From Nitzschia sp. DOCU1 (Eukaryota > Bacillariophyta > Bacillariophyceae > Bacillariales > Bacillariaceae): 64,000 nucleotides of DNA. Both the position numbers and the translations under genes were made by a program. The number at the start of each line of letters is the position of its first letter. Position 1 is the stretch's first letter. The notes below the pieces were generated by a model. It did not search any database. It had not been told where the DNA came from and was given only the letters and a program-made list of their open reading frames with translations. This document shows, one piece after another, positions 1 through 9,738 of the stretch. The stretch covers positions 992,001 to 1,056,000 of the forward strand of contig OX595995.1 of the NCBI GenBank assembly GCA_951394045.1, in the 5' to 3' direction.

Positions 1-744
1 AAACTCCAAAACGTTCCTGAAGAAGCAGCGTTGGAACAGGGCGTTGAAGAGGGACATGGCCCCTCTCTGGCTGAAGAAGCAGGCAAATCTCGCAAGCTGA
101 CTGCCATGGCTACTGGTTCGATTGCTTCTAATGATAATGATGGGTCGGATATCATTGTATCAACTGAGGACAAAGTTCTGGCTCATGCTGTCGACTGGCC
201 GCTAGTCACTAGTATCATGGCCGGTGACTTCTTCCACAACTTTGCGGGTACGTTCTTCTTGCCTATTCCCTTGGCTCGTTACGTTGGCTTCAGCCCACTG
301 ACTCATTTTGCTTTTACTGTTTTGACTACAGATGGTATCTTCGTTGGAACATCGTTCATGGTGTGCTCCAAAGAATTGGCTATTGCCATTTCCGCGGCCA
401 CGATCTATCATGAAATTGCTCAAGAAGTCGCTGACTACTTCATGTTGACGCGCTTTTGCCATCTTCCACCGTGCAAGGCACTGATTCTGAACTTTATCAA
501 TGGTCTTTCTGTCCTCTTTGGCGCCTGCTTGGTCTTGGGCGTTGAAGACATGACCAACCAAGCGATTGGCTGCATCTTGGGGGTCAGCGGTGGAGTCTAC
601 ATTTACATTTCCGTGGCGGAGTGCTACCCTCGGGCCAGGGAAACCCACAAGACGCTTCGCGACAAGGCTACCTCGTTCGTGGCTTTTGTGATAGGTGTCA
701 TCCCCATTGGCTTGGTCCTAATGAACCATGGTCATTGCGATTGA
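1..744 (+). CDS. ZIP-family metal transporter, 5'-truncated by the window edge
   Basis: The frame is open from base 1 and has no convincing ATG start near the edge, so the gene begins outside the window. The visible part is the C-terminal half of a polytopic membrane protein. A hydrophilic loop (to about residue 60) is followed by helices carrying HNFAGTFF (about nt 235-258) and HEIAQEVADYF. These correspond to the metal-site helices TM4 (HNxxDG) and TM5 (HExxHExGD) of ZIP (SLC39) transporters, and the last helices fit ZIP TM6-TM8. ZIP proteins move Zn2+/Fe2+ into the cytosol. The second His of the TM5 consensus is Gln here and the Asp of HNxxDG is absent, so metal selectivity may be unusual. 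Family assignment is fairly secure; substrate is unknown. Confidence 0.72.
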   Translation, partial: KLQNVPEEAALEQGVEEGHGPSLAEEAGKSRKLTAMATGSIASNDNDGSDIIVSTEDKVLAHAVDWPLVTSIMAGDFFHNFAGTFFLPIPLARYVGFSPLTHFAFTVLTTDGIFVGTSFMVCSKELAIAISAATIYHEIAQEVADYFMLTRFCHLPPCKALILNFINGLSVLFGACLVLGVEDMTNQAIGCILGVSGGVYIYISVAECYPRARETHKTLRDKATSFVAFVIGVIPIGLVLMNHGHCD

Positions 745-1647
745 TAAGCGGGGGCAGGAGCAGTGGAGATCGCATCTCCATCCTTCCGTCCATGTATTTT
801 TATGGTGATGATTGTGTTCGCTTCGAGTGCCAATGACTAGTAGGACGTTCTAATACAGTACTATTTGTATCGTGCCAAGAACAATAGTGATATTGCATTT
901 GTCTTTTTTGACGAATAGCTCGTTTCAGTGGAACGAGGACTCACTCTGCTTTCAAGATAGCACTTGTACTAGCTGGTGCAGCCAACAGTTACGAGCGCTG
1001 CTTTCAGCAAACTCATCTTGACCCCCGTCCGTACCTTTCACGCGGTGTGCATTCAAGAAGTTGCCCAGCAGGGTACTATGTTCTCATCTACTAGAACATT
1101 GGTCAATCTGTGTGAGCATGGATCACTGAGCTCAAATGGAGTAGCAGAACCGGACGTTGGCGGCGAGGATAAACGCATCAAACGCCTGATAGTACTAGGC
1201 GAACGATTTCATTCCGAGCTCTCAGGAACATCAGAATGTGGCTAGAATAGACTGAAAAAACATAATATTGGTTCGAGGTCGGCATAGAATGGCGACAGGA
1301 AGAACGTGCCGGTAGTTGCCGGTAGTTCGATAGCTGACTCACCAGAATGAATCATTTCCAGCCTGTCGTCGTCCGTATTCGTTTACGACTAATACGACTA
1401 ACTTGCCATAGCGGTCTCACACCCGAAGCCCTTAAAGGTACCCTACCACCTAGCTGTAGTAGCATAAAGTCTACATACTGTAAGCAAAAATCTTTTGCGT
1501 GATGGCTTTTTTCGTTTTCTCCATCGGACAGCGACGACGATGAGATGGCACCACCACTTTGGCATTGTCACATCAAATGCCACTCAATGTTGCAATCGAC
1601 AATCATAGAAATTGATCCCTCTATCGTCGACCACCAAGAAGTAGAAA
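745..1647. other. Intergenic, 0.9 kb, no gene supported
   Basis: Only short non-ATG or compositionally poor frames occur here. Two tiny tandem repeats are visible: a 10-mer gccggtagtt twice near 1308-1327, and a 9-mer tacgactaa twice at 1384-1401. This stretch must hold the 3' end of the ZIP gene and the promoter of the following gene. Confidence 0.5.
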
Positions 1648-2871
1648 ATGAAGGATATCGTCAAGGCTTTTCTTCATCAAGCCGCCAATCCCTCATCCAT
1701 GGTGGAGGGAATCCGAGATCTGGTGGCACTCGCCTTGGAGACTGCCTTGGATGTTTCCTTTTCCGAATCCGAAGCCGTGATCATCACTCATGCGATTCTG
1801 GGGGTACTTGCAGCCAGAGGATGCCAAGGAGAAATCCCCGGGAAAAGCAATCGAAACGTGGTCTCCACAGAAGCATCGACGAGAAAACCCTTCTCCTCGT
1901 TTTTCGATGACTTGAAAGACTTGGACAACAAGATGGAGGACGATGATTCTTCTACGAATAGCACCTCCGATGCTGACGATTCCTCATCAGCAGCTTGTCA
2001 TGAACGCCACCAGGTTGTCGTACCTTGTCAAAATTTTCCATTGATGGAATTGGACGGCCACAGTATCTTGTCGGCAGTCTTGACGTATCTTCCATACGAA
2101 GACTTGAATAGTTTGGCGGTTTGCTGTCGGCGACTACTAGACCTTCGAGCCGATGAATCGCTGGACCAGACTCGATCTGCCACTCTGACATTTTCTAGTA
2201 CTAAACGAACGGGAAATGGCTTGGTTCGCTTGGCGCATGCCGTTCGGCATTATGATTTGCCTAGCGTATTGCAAAATAGACGGAGCACTCTTCGTCTCAA
2301 GGGCTTTACCGAGGTACTTGACGATGATACGCTCGAAACCGAATTTTCCGATGATATTATACTACCAGGAGTGATCAGTTTGGATCTTTCACATGAAAAG
2401 ATCCCAGACAATCCGTATATTAAAATATCGAAAACCTTCTACAGCGGCGCCTTTGGACGGCTACTTCCCAATGTCGAAATTCTGGACGTGTCCTACGCTG
2501 ACGAGATTACCATGATTTGCAATTTGGAGGACTCGTTTCCGGGACTTCGTGTCCTTTCCGCGAATGAAAGTGGAATGGAAATATTTCTAGAAGGCTCGGT
2601 ATTGCGACGATGGCAAAGTTTGCGGGAACTAAATGTACAGGGTCAAAAACTTTACAAGGATAGTTCCATGAGGTATGGATTGCCACCACACATTGAGCGA
2701 CTGGATATTCGATACTTACGAGGCTACTTGGACGACAATGTGAAAAAATCGGATATCGTGGATCTGTTGCGGCACACTCCAACGCTTCGATGGTTGCGAT
2801 GTGATGCTTCCAAGAAAGATTTGGCGTTATTGAAGCAAGAACGCCCTGATGTCACTATAGTAAACTTCTAA
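1648..2871 (+). CDS. F-box/LRR-like protein (paralog A)
   Basis: 407 aa from the ATG at 1648. An N-terminal region (about residues 1-70) precedes an acidic Ser/Asp-rich linker (about 90-115). Next comes an F-box-like stretch, LTYLPYEDLNSLAVCCRRL (about residues 147-165). The remainder has irregular leucine-rich repeats with motifs such as VISLDLSHEK, VEILDVSYADEI and LRELNVQGQ. F-box proteins are adaptors that bring substrates to SCF ubiquitin ligases; that role is inferred from the motif only. The protein is clearly paralogous to the inverted gene at 6136-7053: both share the LAVCCRRL box, LDQTRS, the LDLxHEK segment and the C-terminal LRWLRC...NVTVVN-type end. Paralog B lacks the N-terminal 130 residues. 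The overlapping frame from 1545 is a shadow. Confidence 0.72.
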   Translation: MKDIVKAFLHQAANPSSMVEGIRDLVALALETALDVSFSESEAVIITHAILGVLAARGCQGEIPGKSNRNVVSTEASTRKPFSSFFDDLKDLDNKMEDDDSSTNSTSDADDSSSAACHERHQVVVPCQNFPLMELDGHSILSAVLTYLPYEDLNSLAVCCRRLLDLRADESLDQTRSATLTFSSTKRTGNGLVRLAHAVRHYDLPSVLQNRRSTLRLKGFTEVLDDDTLETEFSDDIILPGVISLDLSHEKIPDNPYIKISKTFYSGAFGRLLPNVEILDVSYADEITMICNLEDSFPGLRVLSANESGMEIFLEGSVLRRWQSLRELNVQGQKLYKDSSMRYGLPPHIERLDIRYLRGYLDDNVKKSDIVDLLRHTPTLRWLRCDASKKDLALLKQERPDVTIVNF

Positions 2872-3276
2872 AAGCTCATTCTACGTTGCTATCTACTGGT
2901 ATAAGATTGAATGATACGGACATTGGATCCAGCAATAGTCTTGCATACAACTATACTATATTAGCTTTGACCACTAGGGGAGTGTTTGGTCCACGTATCC
3001 CATCTGCCGAGTGGAAGACGGGGCAACCTTCGCCTTTCCACGTACCATCAGAGCAACTTTCATCGACAGGTTGCGTGCTGTTTCGGTGCTCTCTGTTGCG
3101 AAATATCTGGGTACAAATACAAAATCACAGGATCCGTGAATAACCGAACCAAATGTCCTAGTAGTAGATTGTGAACATACATAGAAAAGGCGAAGGCCAT
3201 GGAGCCCCATTCTCTGCGGTAGTATTGACGAAGCTCTGCCATTATAATGATCAGCTAGCTGGCGAGCATATTCCTT
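2872..3276. other. Convergent intergenic region, nothing recognised
   Basis: This lies between the 3' ends of two convergent genes. The small overlapping frames on both strands have no recognisable protein character. It presumably holds two polyadenylation regions. Confidence 0.45.
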
Positions 3277-3831
3277 CTATCGTATACTTATGTCAATAAC
3301 CGACTGACCCATGAGCCGCCGTCGGTCAAACTTCTGAGTTACCACATCTCGGTACGAAGGATCCATCGGCTCCTCCTCCACGGGCTTTTTTCCTGTCGAC
3401 GATTTCGATTTCGAAGATGACGATGCCGATGATGCGCCCTTTGGAACATTGTCTGCAATAGCTTCAGCGTAGGCCTTGATAAATTCCGACTTTTCAATAA
3501 ATGATCCCGTAGCGATGCCCCGATCCTGTAGCTCCTTCTTCAAATCACCGACTTTCATCCCTTTGGCTTCTTCCATGGCTTTGCTGTAACGATCCTCCCG
3601 GGACTCACTCGAATCAGTCTTCACATCACTTGCAGAGAGAAACAGGGAAGTAAGGGCGCGTCGTTGTGGGAGAGTAGGATCCCAAGTAGCTGATGAAAGG
3701 ACGCCATGACCAAACCCTATTCGTCGAACTGACTGCCCTGAAATAGTGAAACCCATTGTGGCTATCGCGAATAAAGACAGGCAAGCTAAACACACCAGTG
3801 CCGAATAACGCAAACCGGAAATCGATCTCAT
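3277..3831 (-). CDS. Small secretory/plastid-type protein with SAP-like helix-extended-helix
   Basis: 184 aa. The N-terminus is a good signal peptide (residues 7-27, rich in Leu/Ala/Val). It ends near ATMGFT, which resembles the diatom plastid cleavage motif with Phe at +1, and a Ser/Arg-rich stretch follows. Residues about 90-118 (MKVGDLKKELQDRGI...KSEFIKAYAEA) match the pattern of a SAP or ARMET-C-like motif, a small helical module that binds nucleic acid or protein. A Ser/Lys low-complexity linker and a basic C-terminus follow. The gene is divergent from the reductase gene to the right, about 500 bp apart. The function is unknown; plastid targeting is an inference from the presequence. Confidence 0.6.
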   Translation of the reverse strand: MRSISGLRYSALVCLACLSLFAIATMGFTISGQSVRRIGFGHGVLSSATWDPTLPQRRALTSLFLSASDVKTDSSESREDRYSKAMEEAKGMKVGDLKKELQDRGIATGSFIEKSEFIKAYAEAIADNVPKGASSASSSSKSKSSTGKKPVEEEPMDPSYRDVVTQKFDRRRLMGQSVIDISIR

Positions 3832-4330
3832 TTTCGCAGTAGCTAATTTGGGAATATCGAAGAAACTTGGAGAGTCTTCGATCTATCAACAATTCTTGGA
3901 TCAACCTTCTTTGGGTGAAGATGAAATGATGGAAGCAAGAGCGATGGTTCCCACTCTAATACTACCAGAGAGGACGTTCGAAGAGATGGTTTTGTCAAGC
4001 TTCGTTGGAAGCAACAGCGATGATGCTTAGGTTGACAGTCGTCATCGATCGTCGCCGAAACGGGCTTTTCGTGTCGTCGTTCCCGCCAAAACGTAAAAGT
4101 GGAATGGAGGCCAGACCGTTGAACCAATGAACAGCTGGCAGTTGATCGAACGAATCAAAACTTTAATTTTCGCGCAGTCGCGCGCGCTGGCATCATCCAA
4201 AAGATCGCAAGGAAGGCCGATGATATCCAAACTACGTCAACCGACATTGGCGTTGACAATCATTTGTCGTCACCGTCTTCTGCATATCCTTGTGTCGGCC
4301 CCGTTGGATACCAATTGGTATCGAAAGACC
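3832..4330. promoter_or_regulatory. Divergent promoter region with an E2F-like site
   Basis: Shared upstream region of the SAP-like gene (minus) and the aldo/keto reductase (plus). It contains ttcccgccaaa at 4081-4091, which in reverse reads TTTGGCGGGAA and fits the E2F/DP consensus TTTSSCGS. A CG-rich stretch follows near 4167-4190. Function is inferred from motif match only. Confidence 0.3.
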
Positions 4331-5757
4331 ATGATTCGAATGGCAAAGCCGGGCGTTTTAATGTACTTGTTTCTGCAATTATTTTGTTGGCAACTACTAC
4401 AGGATTGTCATGCTCTGACGTCACCCAGCCGCCGAGATCTCTTGATTGGAGGGGTGGCATCAGTCACTACTATGGTCATCCCCTCGTTGAGCAAAGCGGC
4501 CGACCTCGAAACGGTAGATATGGCTGCCATTGCTGCCGCGCGCGCAAGAAATTTACCGAAACAGAAGCCATTGATATGAACAAGATCAACACAGCACGGG
4601 CTTCCAGCGGAAAAGGCGGCGTGCTGCGATCTGTTCGAGTTATTGTCCCGATTTCGGATCCACCACCCACACTACCCATAAGAGGTGGCATTGGGGGGAA
4701 ATCATCAATCAAGATACCTCGAATCGGTTATTCCTTTTACAAGACTGCCGTCGATCAAGCTGAAAGATGCACAAAGGTGGCCCTTCGAGCAGGGGTGCGT
4801 CACTTGGACCTTGCAACAACGTATCAATCCAGTCCCATGATTGCAAAGGCACTGAAACCTTATTTGGCCGAGGGGATAATGGCTTTGAAATTTGAGGAAG
4901 AAAAACCGGAAGTCTTGGAAGTCTTAGATGCCACCAGCCTCGCAGGCGAAGCTCATGGCAAGGCTTCAATTGGTGCCGGGGCACCTTCGGCCCTCTCACC
5001 GGCACCGTTGGGATCTGCTGGTCGACGAGGCCGGCGAGAAGGCTTATTTCTATCTCATAAGATTTCCAACGAAGAGCAGTCCACCGACGCCACGGCGGTA
5101 AGAAGATCGGTCAAGGCTGCCATAGCTACCTTGGAGTGTTCCTACCTCGATATGGTTTCAATTCATTCGCCCTTGACCAATAAAGAACGGCGCTTGACTA
5201 GTTACCAAGCCTTACTTGATATACGAGACTCTGGTTTTATAAAGAGTGTTGGGGTGTGTAACTATGGGCTCCGTCCTCTCCAAGAGATTTTGGAAGCTGG
5301 CTTGGAGCTTCCCGCTGTCAATCAATTGGAGTTGAGCCCGTTCAATCAACACAAGGACGTTGTGGAGTGGTGTGATTTGAATGGAGTTGCCATTGCATGT
5401 AGCGCATGGTCTCGGCTTTCCAGTTCCGATGGTCCGACGGAAGGGTGGGACGTACTAGCAAAGTTGTCACAGGCGAAGGGAATGACCAAGGCTCAAGTAC
5501 TGGTTCGTTGGGCGATGCAAAAAGGATATATCTGTGTCCCTCGATCATCCGCTGCCTCAAAGATTGAGCGCATCGCAATTGCCGAGAATTCTTATGGGGG
5601 CGTCAATCCAAGCGAGAAGTATATTCTGTCTCCCGAAGAAATGTCAACTTTGGATTCCCTGGACGTCAAATATAAAGCTGGAAAGTTGGGACGACGCGAT
5701 GGGTGGAACGACGAAGATGTGACTGGTCCTGAATGGGATCCAACTGATTTTGTCTAG
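4331..5757 (+). CDS. Aldo/keto reductase with Tat-like presequence; one unresolved frame change
   Basis: The first part (ATG 4331, frame runs to the stop at 4577) encodes a hydrophobic N-terminus ending in CHALTSP. The next segment is a second signal with a twin arginine, SRRDLLIGGVASV, and an Ala-rich site. This looks like a plastid plus thylakoid-lumen (Tat) presequence. The catalytic domain lies in another frame and starts by SIKIPRIGYSFYKT (about 4710). It carries the whole AKR tetrad: Asp and Tyr in HLDLATTY, Lys in FLSHK, His in VSIHSP. The NADP-binding VPRSSAASKIERI is near the end. The frame changes between about 4500 and 4700. One frame-keeping GT-AG intron is 4514-4584, but a sequencing frameshift, or a start at ATG 4576 without any presequence, cannot be excluded. 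AKRs reduce aldehydes or ketones with NADPH; the substrate is unknown. Confidence 0.72.
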
Positions 5758-6135
5758 CTAGCGAGTAGAGAGTGGATTCTCGACCATAGCTAACTCGTAC
5801 TCCTCCATCATTGAGTTCAAGGAGCCAGTCCTCGGGATCGAGTTGTCTGTGCTGTGGTGCAAATGCTTCAGCACCAAATTCGACGTTTTTTCGTGGTCAG
5901 CGTGCCGAACTCTATCCCGGAAGAAATACAACATGAACACGGAAATGACGCGGTGGCAGAAGTAGTGTCATCAATACTATTGCTTCTACTACGACCCTTT
6001 GGATTCCGGTATCCTGGTCTCCAGCGATACTAGTAATGCCGAAATCTCCTTGCGCTTCCTTCAAGTCGCAATGATAGGCTCATCAAAATGCAAGAGAGTG
6101 AAGCGTCCCACGGCAGGCGATCTACTAGTTCCTTA
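5758..6135. other. Convergent intergenic region, nothing recognised
   Basis: The gap separates the 3' ends of the reductase (plus) and the F-box/LRR paralog B (minus). A 60-codon minus-strand frame (5758-5940) shows no domain and no conserved feature. Confidence 0.45.
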
Positions 6136-7053
6136 TTAGTGGTTGACAACAGTAACATTAGGACACTCTGTCAGCAACAGCAGCCGATCCGCGTTTGACA
6201 CTTCGCATCGAAGCCATCGCAAACACGGCATGCCGCGTATTATATCCAAAAGCTCGCAGGTGGGTATTGCCAGCTGATTTGCATCCCTTGCCTTGTAAAT
6301 GTCTAGTCGCTCCAGATTGGGAGGCAAGCCATGTCGCATATCCTCAGCATCAAATCCTTGCTGCCCTTGAACGAATAGTTCTTTCAGAGATGTCCATTGG
6401 CGCAAAGTCCACCGTTCCAATAACACCTTGACAGCCGTATAGTTGGCAGAAAGAGAGTAGAGTTTGGGAAAGGCAGACTTGATCCGTGAGACAAGACCAG
6501 TAATCTCTTCTGAATACGAAATATCCAAAACTTGCAAGTTTGGTAGCATTCCTCCTAGAATATTGAGATAAGTTCGTGTAATGACCGCGATTTGCAAATC
6601 TTTTGGTCGTTTTTCGTGTGTCAAATCCAAACTTGCAACTCCCCATAGGACAGCCGCATTGCCTGACGCGCTGGTATTGACCAAGTTTACTTGCAGTGCA
6701 TCATCCGTTAGATTTTCCACAAAACCCACTAGACGAAGATTGGTGCGATTGCCAGTAAAAATGGAACGTGGATTGCAAGACGTCACCACGGCATGGACCA
6801 GCCGCACCAAGGCGTCTCCCGATGAAGACGACTGTTGCTGCTGATGATGGACAAATTCCAGAGTCCCTGAACGAGTCTGATCGAGTTCGTCCGAGGCACG
6901 AAGTGAGTGTAGACGGCGACAACACACGGCCAGGGTGTTGAGATCGTTGAAAGGAAGATATGTCAAAATGGTAGGAAGAATACCAACATCGTCCAGGTCC
7001 ATCAACCGTACGCCTTGCGTCAATGTTCGATCGGTAAAGGACTGATCGTTCAT
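6136..7053 (-). CDS. F-box/LRR-like protein (paralog B)
   Basis: 305 aa from the ATG at 7053. An F-box-like segment, LTYLPFNDLNTLAVCCRRL, sits near residues 30-50. Irregular leucine-rich repeats follow (VASLDLTHEK, LQVLDISYSEEI, LKELFVQGQ). The C-terminus CLRWLRC...NVTVVNH matches that of paralog A. The two genes are in inverted orientation and flank the SAP-like and reductase genes. Paralog B lacks the N-terminal region and acidic linker of paralog A, and it has a Gln/Ser run (about residues 70-80). A substrate-adaptor role in ubiquitination is plausible but inferred only from the F-box. Confidence 0.7.
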   Translation of the reverse strand: MNDQSFTDRTLTQGVRLMDLDDVGILPTILTYLPFNDLNTLAVCCRRLHSLRASDELDQTRSGTLEFVHHQQQQSSSSGDALVRLVHAVVTSCNPRSIFTGNRTNLRLVGFVENLTDDALQVNLVNTSASGNAAVLWGVASLDLTHEKRPKDLQIAVITRTYLNILGGMLPNLQVLDISYSEEITGLVSRIKSAFPKLYSLSANYTAVKVLLERWTLRQWTSLKELFVQGQQGFDAEDMRHGLPPNLERLDIYKARDANQLAIPTCELLDIIRGMPCLRWLRCEVSNADRLLLLTECPNVTVVNH

Positions 7054-7590
7054 TTCCTTGCAGTATCATTTGTAGTTTCAAGATAGCGTTTTCTACATCC
7101 ACTCGGAACCTTGAGGCCTTTCAAGTGACGAGGTTTGGTGCCGTGGCACTCGACCCGGTATGAATGTTGTAATTAGATCTGATGCTGTTGTTTGTGCTTT
7201 ACACCCCATGGCAGCAATCAGCCGACAAAAGTCATCCATCACAAAAAGACGACGACCTGATGATGATGTGAATGCATGTGGAGATGCCATATGCCTGCGC
7301 TTTTGGCGGATGCTTCGGATTTTTTAGCTTTCACGTGATATGATTGGTGGATTGGTTCGGGACGGATACAGCAGATGACGTAGACACATCGAATGCCCGC
7401 ACAGCAAAAAATACAGCGCTCCCGCGATCAATTCAACATCATGTCATTGCTCTGACATTTGATTACTACCGATAGTCACAATACCGTCTCAAACCCCTTC
7501 GGCCACTTCTATAAAGTGTTCCCTTTCCTTGTTAGAAATCCACGCTCATTAGAAGTCTTGTGTGCGTGTATAGAAATAATTGTTCACAGC
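7054..7590. promoter_or_regulatory. Divergent upstream region with G-box and two CCAAT boxes
   Basis: This lies between F-box/LRR paralog B (minus) and the sulfotransferase (plus). Visible motifs are a palindromic G-box/E-box cacgtg at 7332-7337, two inverted CCAAT boxes (attgg) at 7343-7347 and 7351-7355 spaced 8 bp apart, and a CRE-like tgacgta starting at 7376. Such clusters suit a core promoter; use in vivo is not shown. Confidence 0.35.
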
Positions 7591-9216
7591 ATGGTTCGTC
7601 CTGTTCTTGTGGGCAACAACAATAACAACAACAGCGCCGCCAATCGGCAGCGTTCGTCGTTGCAAATACCATGTCTCCACATCTTTATACACCGACGACT
7701 ACCGCTGCTGGTAATTTGTGGCATTGTCCTACTGGTGAATGTATTTACGGGGCGGCGGGATATTTTCGGAAGCGTCGAACATGTGGCTGGATTTTCTTCT
7801 TCCAGTCGAGTCGACAGTTTGACAGTGGGCAATGACGGCATGGACGAACAGCAACCCGTGCATCGAGTCTATCGGCAACATGTTCAAGATCAGACCCTAC
7901 CACAGCCAAAGAGTAATGGTGGTGGGAGCAACAACAATAACAAATTTGGAAAGAAGAAGGAGACGGCACATCAATTCTTGGACTTTGATCCTAATTTTGT
8001 ACTGCGCTACAATATTACATCGATGACGACTATTGAAGTGGGGCGTCAGGGACCGGCAGTGACCAAAGCAATCACTCACGGATTGACGCAACGCAGAGTG
8101 GGATGGCCAAGAAAGTTCTTTGATACCGTTGCGGCATCCAAATGTTTAGTGGGACGCGCGGATCAGGAAGACGCTGAAGCGACAACCTTCTCCTCTTCTG
8201 CCAACAACAACAATAATACGCAGCAATCTTTTCGTCGTCCAGACGAATTTTCAAAACTTCCCGATGCTATTCTGATAGGAGTGCAAAAAGGAGGTACAAC
8301 TGCTCTATATCAGTATTTGGATCAGCACCCTCGTGTTGCGAGATCTACCAAAGAGCTTTATGTTTTGGATGAAGAACTCGATGACATGATAATTCTGAAT
8401 GGCGGAAAAGGAATCCCCCAATACAAGGCCCAAGATCGCTATCAACGAATCATGCACCTAGCATTGAGCAAACCCAAGGTCAACAACAAAATAATAAGAA
8501 CCAATACTACAAAGCAAGCCGACCTTGTTCGTGACGACGACGACGAGACGAAGCAAAAGATGATTTTGGATTTGACGCCCCACTATATTTTAGAGTCAGA
8601 TAGGATCCCCGCTCGAATATCATGCATTGTTCCTTGGGTCAAGCTCTTTGTACTACTTCGAGATCCCATTGACCGAGCACGATCTCAATACGATATGAAA
8701 ACGGGATCTTCAGCCAATAGGCAGCAGAGCAATGCACGGACAAGGAATCGTTTTGGAAATCCGTTGCCTTCCTTTGATGAATACGTCCAGAATGATATTG
8801 CTGCTCTGCAAGAGACGGGAGTCATTCAGGACTGGAAGGTTGTGGACTTTGACGACTTTTGGGACACACCGGCCATGTGGGAAGCCTGGCGTACGTATTT
8901 GCACAGCGGATTGAATGCACCCGTCGGCATGGGACTGTACGCCTTGCAAGTCAAACCGTTTTTGGATTTACCGAACGAGTTTCTGGCCATTCGAAGCGAG
9001 GACCTGAAAAGGGACACAGACGCAACCTTTCAAAAGGTCTTGGACTTTTTGGGGTTACCGCATTACAGCCTGAATTATTATCCTCAGTCAAACCGCGCCC
9101 GTCGCAAAGAACCTGTTTCCAACGAGACAAGGGCGCTGCTTCGGGAAGTATTTGAGCCATTTAATCGAAAGCTTGGGGACTTGCTTGGGGACGACTGGAA
9201 AGACATTTGGATGTGA
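7591..9216 (+). CDS. Type II membrane sulfotransferase (Sulfotransfer_1/3-like)
   Basis: 541 aa. The frame is open upstream of 7591, but 7591 is its first ATG and places a short basic cytosolic tail before a single helix (LPLLVICGIVLLVNVF, about residues 33-48). That is the classic Golgi type II layout. The lumenal part has the PAPS-binding motifs of carbohydrate sulfotransferases. The 5'-phosphosulfate loop AILIGVQKGGTTALYQYL is near residues 226-243. The 3'-phosphate motif VKLFVLLRDPIDRARSQY is near 350-367. Family members transfer sulfate from PAPS to glycans, so sulfated polysaccharide synthesis is the likely pathway. Asn-rich low-complexity runs occur near the N-terminus and at about residue 205. 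No intron is needed. Confidence 0.82.
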   Translation: MVRPVLVGNNNNNNSAANRQRSSLQIPCLHIFIHRRLPLLVICGIVLLVNVFTGRRDIFGSVEHVAGFSSSSRVDSLTVGNDGMDEQQPVHRVYRQHVQDQTLPQPKSNGGGSNNNNKFGKKKETAHQFLDFDPNFVLRYNITSMTTIEVGRQGPAVTKAITHGLTQRRVGWPRKFFDTVAASKCLVGRADQEDAEATTFSSSANNNNNTQQSFRRPDEFSKLPDAILIGVQKGGTTALYQYLDQHPRVARSTKELYVLDEELDDMIILNGGKGIPQYKAQDRYQRIMHLALSKPKVNNKIIRTNTTKQADLVRDDDDETKQKMILDLTPHYILESDRIPARISCIVPWVKLFVLLRDPIDRARSQYDMKTGSSANRQQSNARTRNRFGNPLPSFDEYVQNDIAALQETGVIQDWKVVDFDDFWDTPAMWEAWRTYLHSGLNAPVGMGLYALQVKPFLDLPNEFLAIRSEDLKRDTDATFQKVLDFLGLPHYSLNYYPQSNRARRKEPVSNETRALLREVFEPFNRKLGDLLGDDWKDIWM

Positions 9217-9738
9217 TGGGCTGCAGAGATCTAAACACGATTCCAGAGTTATTTCCGAATCGATTAATGGAAAGATTGCCCCACGGTCGGGACCTTGGTA
9301 CGACTGCGCCATACGATCAAGTAGATCGTTGTAATAGAACCGAAGGATCGTCAGTCTCGTCCGTACTTACCGACAAGAGAAGCGTAGTTCCAATGCCTGG
9401 ACTGGATGCACATCGATGTGTCGCGCGGCCGGGGTATTGCAGTGTGGGGCGGTGACGGGTTCATGAATCTAGTGGTACAGGTAACGTAGTCTTGCTACGG
9501 TTGTTAACGGACTACTTCTATTAGGGAGGAGTAGAAGGTCATGTGGAGCAGCGCGAGCTTTTGCAATATGAAACGGGCCAAACGTAACGAAATGACTGGC
9601 GTGGCGGTGTAACTGCCTACTAGATGTACCTTGAATCGGCGAAAATGCAAACCACGGAAAGTGCACTCGTTCAAACCCGGTGGCCACATTTCAAATCTTT
9701 GGAAGCAATAAAAGTGACTTGTAGCCAGAGCGCCTTTC
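9217..9738. other. Convergent intergenic region, nothing recognised
   Basis: About 0.5 kb between the 3' ends of the sulfotransferase and the cupin gene. Several short frames cross it without domain, signal or repeat. Confidence 0.45.
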
